NCBI GenBank assembly: GCA_903823665.1
Contig: CAIJTR010000075.1
Location: 1-34,034, forward strand
Reading direction: 5' to 3'
Length of the DNA: 34,034 nt
DNA from: an uncultured Rhodospirillales bacterium
Lineage (GTDB): Bacteria > Pseudomonadota > Alphaproteobacteria > Acetobacterales > Acetobacteraceae
Shown here: positions 34,011-34,034 of the stretch, piece by piece
Layout: every line of letters begins with the position of its first letter
How positions within the stretch are numbered: position 1 is the stretch's first letter
Program-made: the position numbers and the translations under genes
Notes under the pieces: model-generated
Database searches by the model: none
Told to the model about the DNA's origin: nothing
What the model saw: only the letters and a program-made list of their open reading frames with translations

Positions 34011-34034
34011 GTTCGTGCTCTAGAAACATATGAC

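Noticed and set aside
1-34034. CRISPR arrays, tRNA or rRNA genes
   Set aside because: No regularly spaced direct repeats and no recognisable cloverleaf or rRNA segment were found by eye. The tandem repeats present are short and in coding sequence.

Overview
The window is a GC-rich bacterial chromosome segment with close-packed genes on both strands. It most likely comes from an alphaproteobacterium, and Rhodospirillales/Acetobacteraceae fits best. The reasons are the gpmI-envC-ctpA order, the divergent lipid-kinase / LpxH-like phosphoesterase / MgtA-like glycosyltransferase cluster, a TRAP transporter, a DUF2076 protein, and a long repetitive protein ending in a Hint domain, a type I associate with Acetobacteraceae. 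The placement is inference; there is no rRNA or tRNA to confirm it. I saw no CRISPR array, transposase or integrase.

Layout. 1-4600 is housekeeping: the tail of a DUF2076 protein, a secreted alpha/beta hydrolase, a DUF2461 protein, YgfZ (minus strand) and a dihydroorotase closed by a good intrinsic terminator. 4690-7064 is a translationally coupled pair: a family 2 glycosyltransferase with a repeat-bearing basic tail, and a radical SAM protein with extra C-terminal cysteines. 7065-7220 is a decayed XRE/HigA-like antitoxin. 7313-9145 is a strikingly AT-rich gene for an OLD-like ABC ATPase/TOPRIM protein, the clearest horizontally acquired gene and a plausible solitary defence nuclease. 9224-12958 (minus) holds a tannase-type esterase, a DUF3574 protein, an MFS transporter and a GNAT acetyltransferase. 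13005-14587 is hslO (Hsp33) overlapping a lipoprotein gene.

14594-17703 holds a soluble double-PAS chemoreceptor (minus) and a DHA2-type drug exporter. 17700-22210 looks like a sugar-acid region: TRAP transporter dctPQM (minus), a divergent NAD-dependent epimerase/dehydrogenase and a gluconokinase. 22256-24636 is a repetitive surface-type protein with a C-terminal Hint domain, broken by a one-base frameshift near 22975. 24641-27679 is an envelope-lipid cluster. 27736-33974 runs DUF3857/transglutaminase protein, gpmI, envC and ctpA.

Two palindromic elements stand out. One (31201-31284) supplies the stop codon of gpmI and most likely the start codon of envC. The other (33981-34010) follows ctpA and may be a terminator and/or a dispersed repeat. 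No gene-free stretch exceeds about 230 bases. The points most worth following up are the AT-rich ATPase-TOPRIM gene, the glycosyltransferase-radical SAM pair, the frameshifted Hint protein and the palindrome at the gpmI/envC junction.
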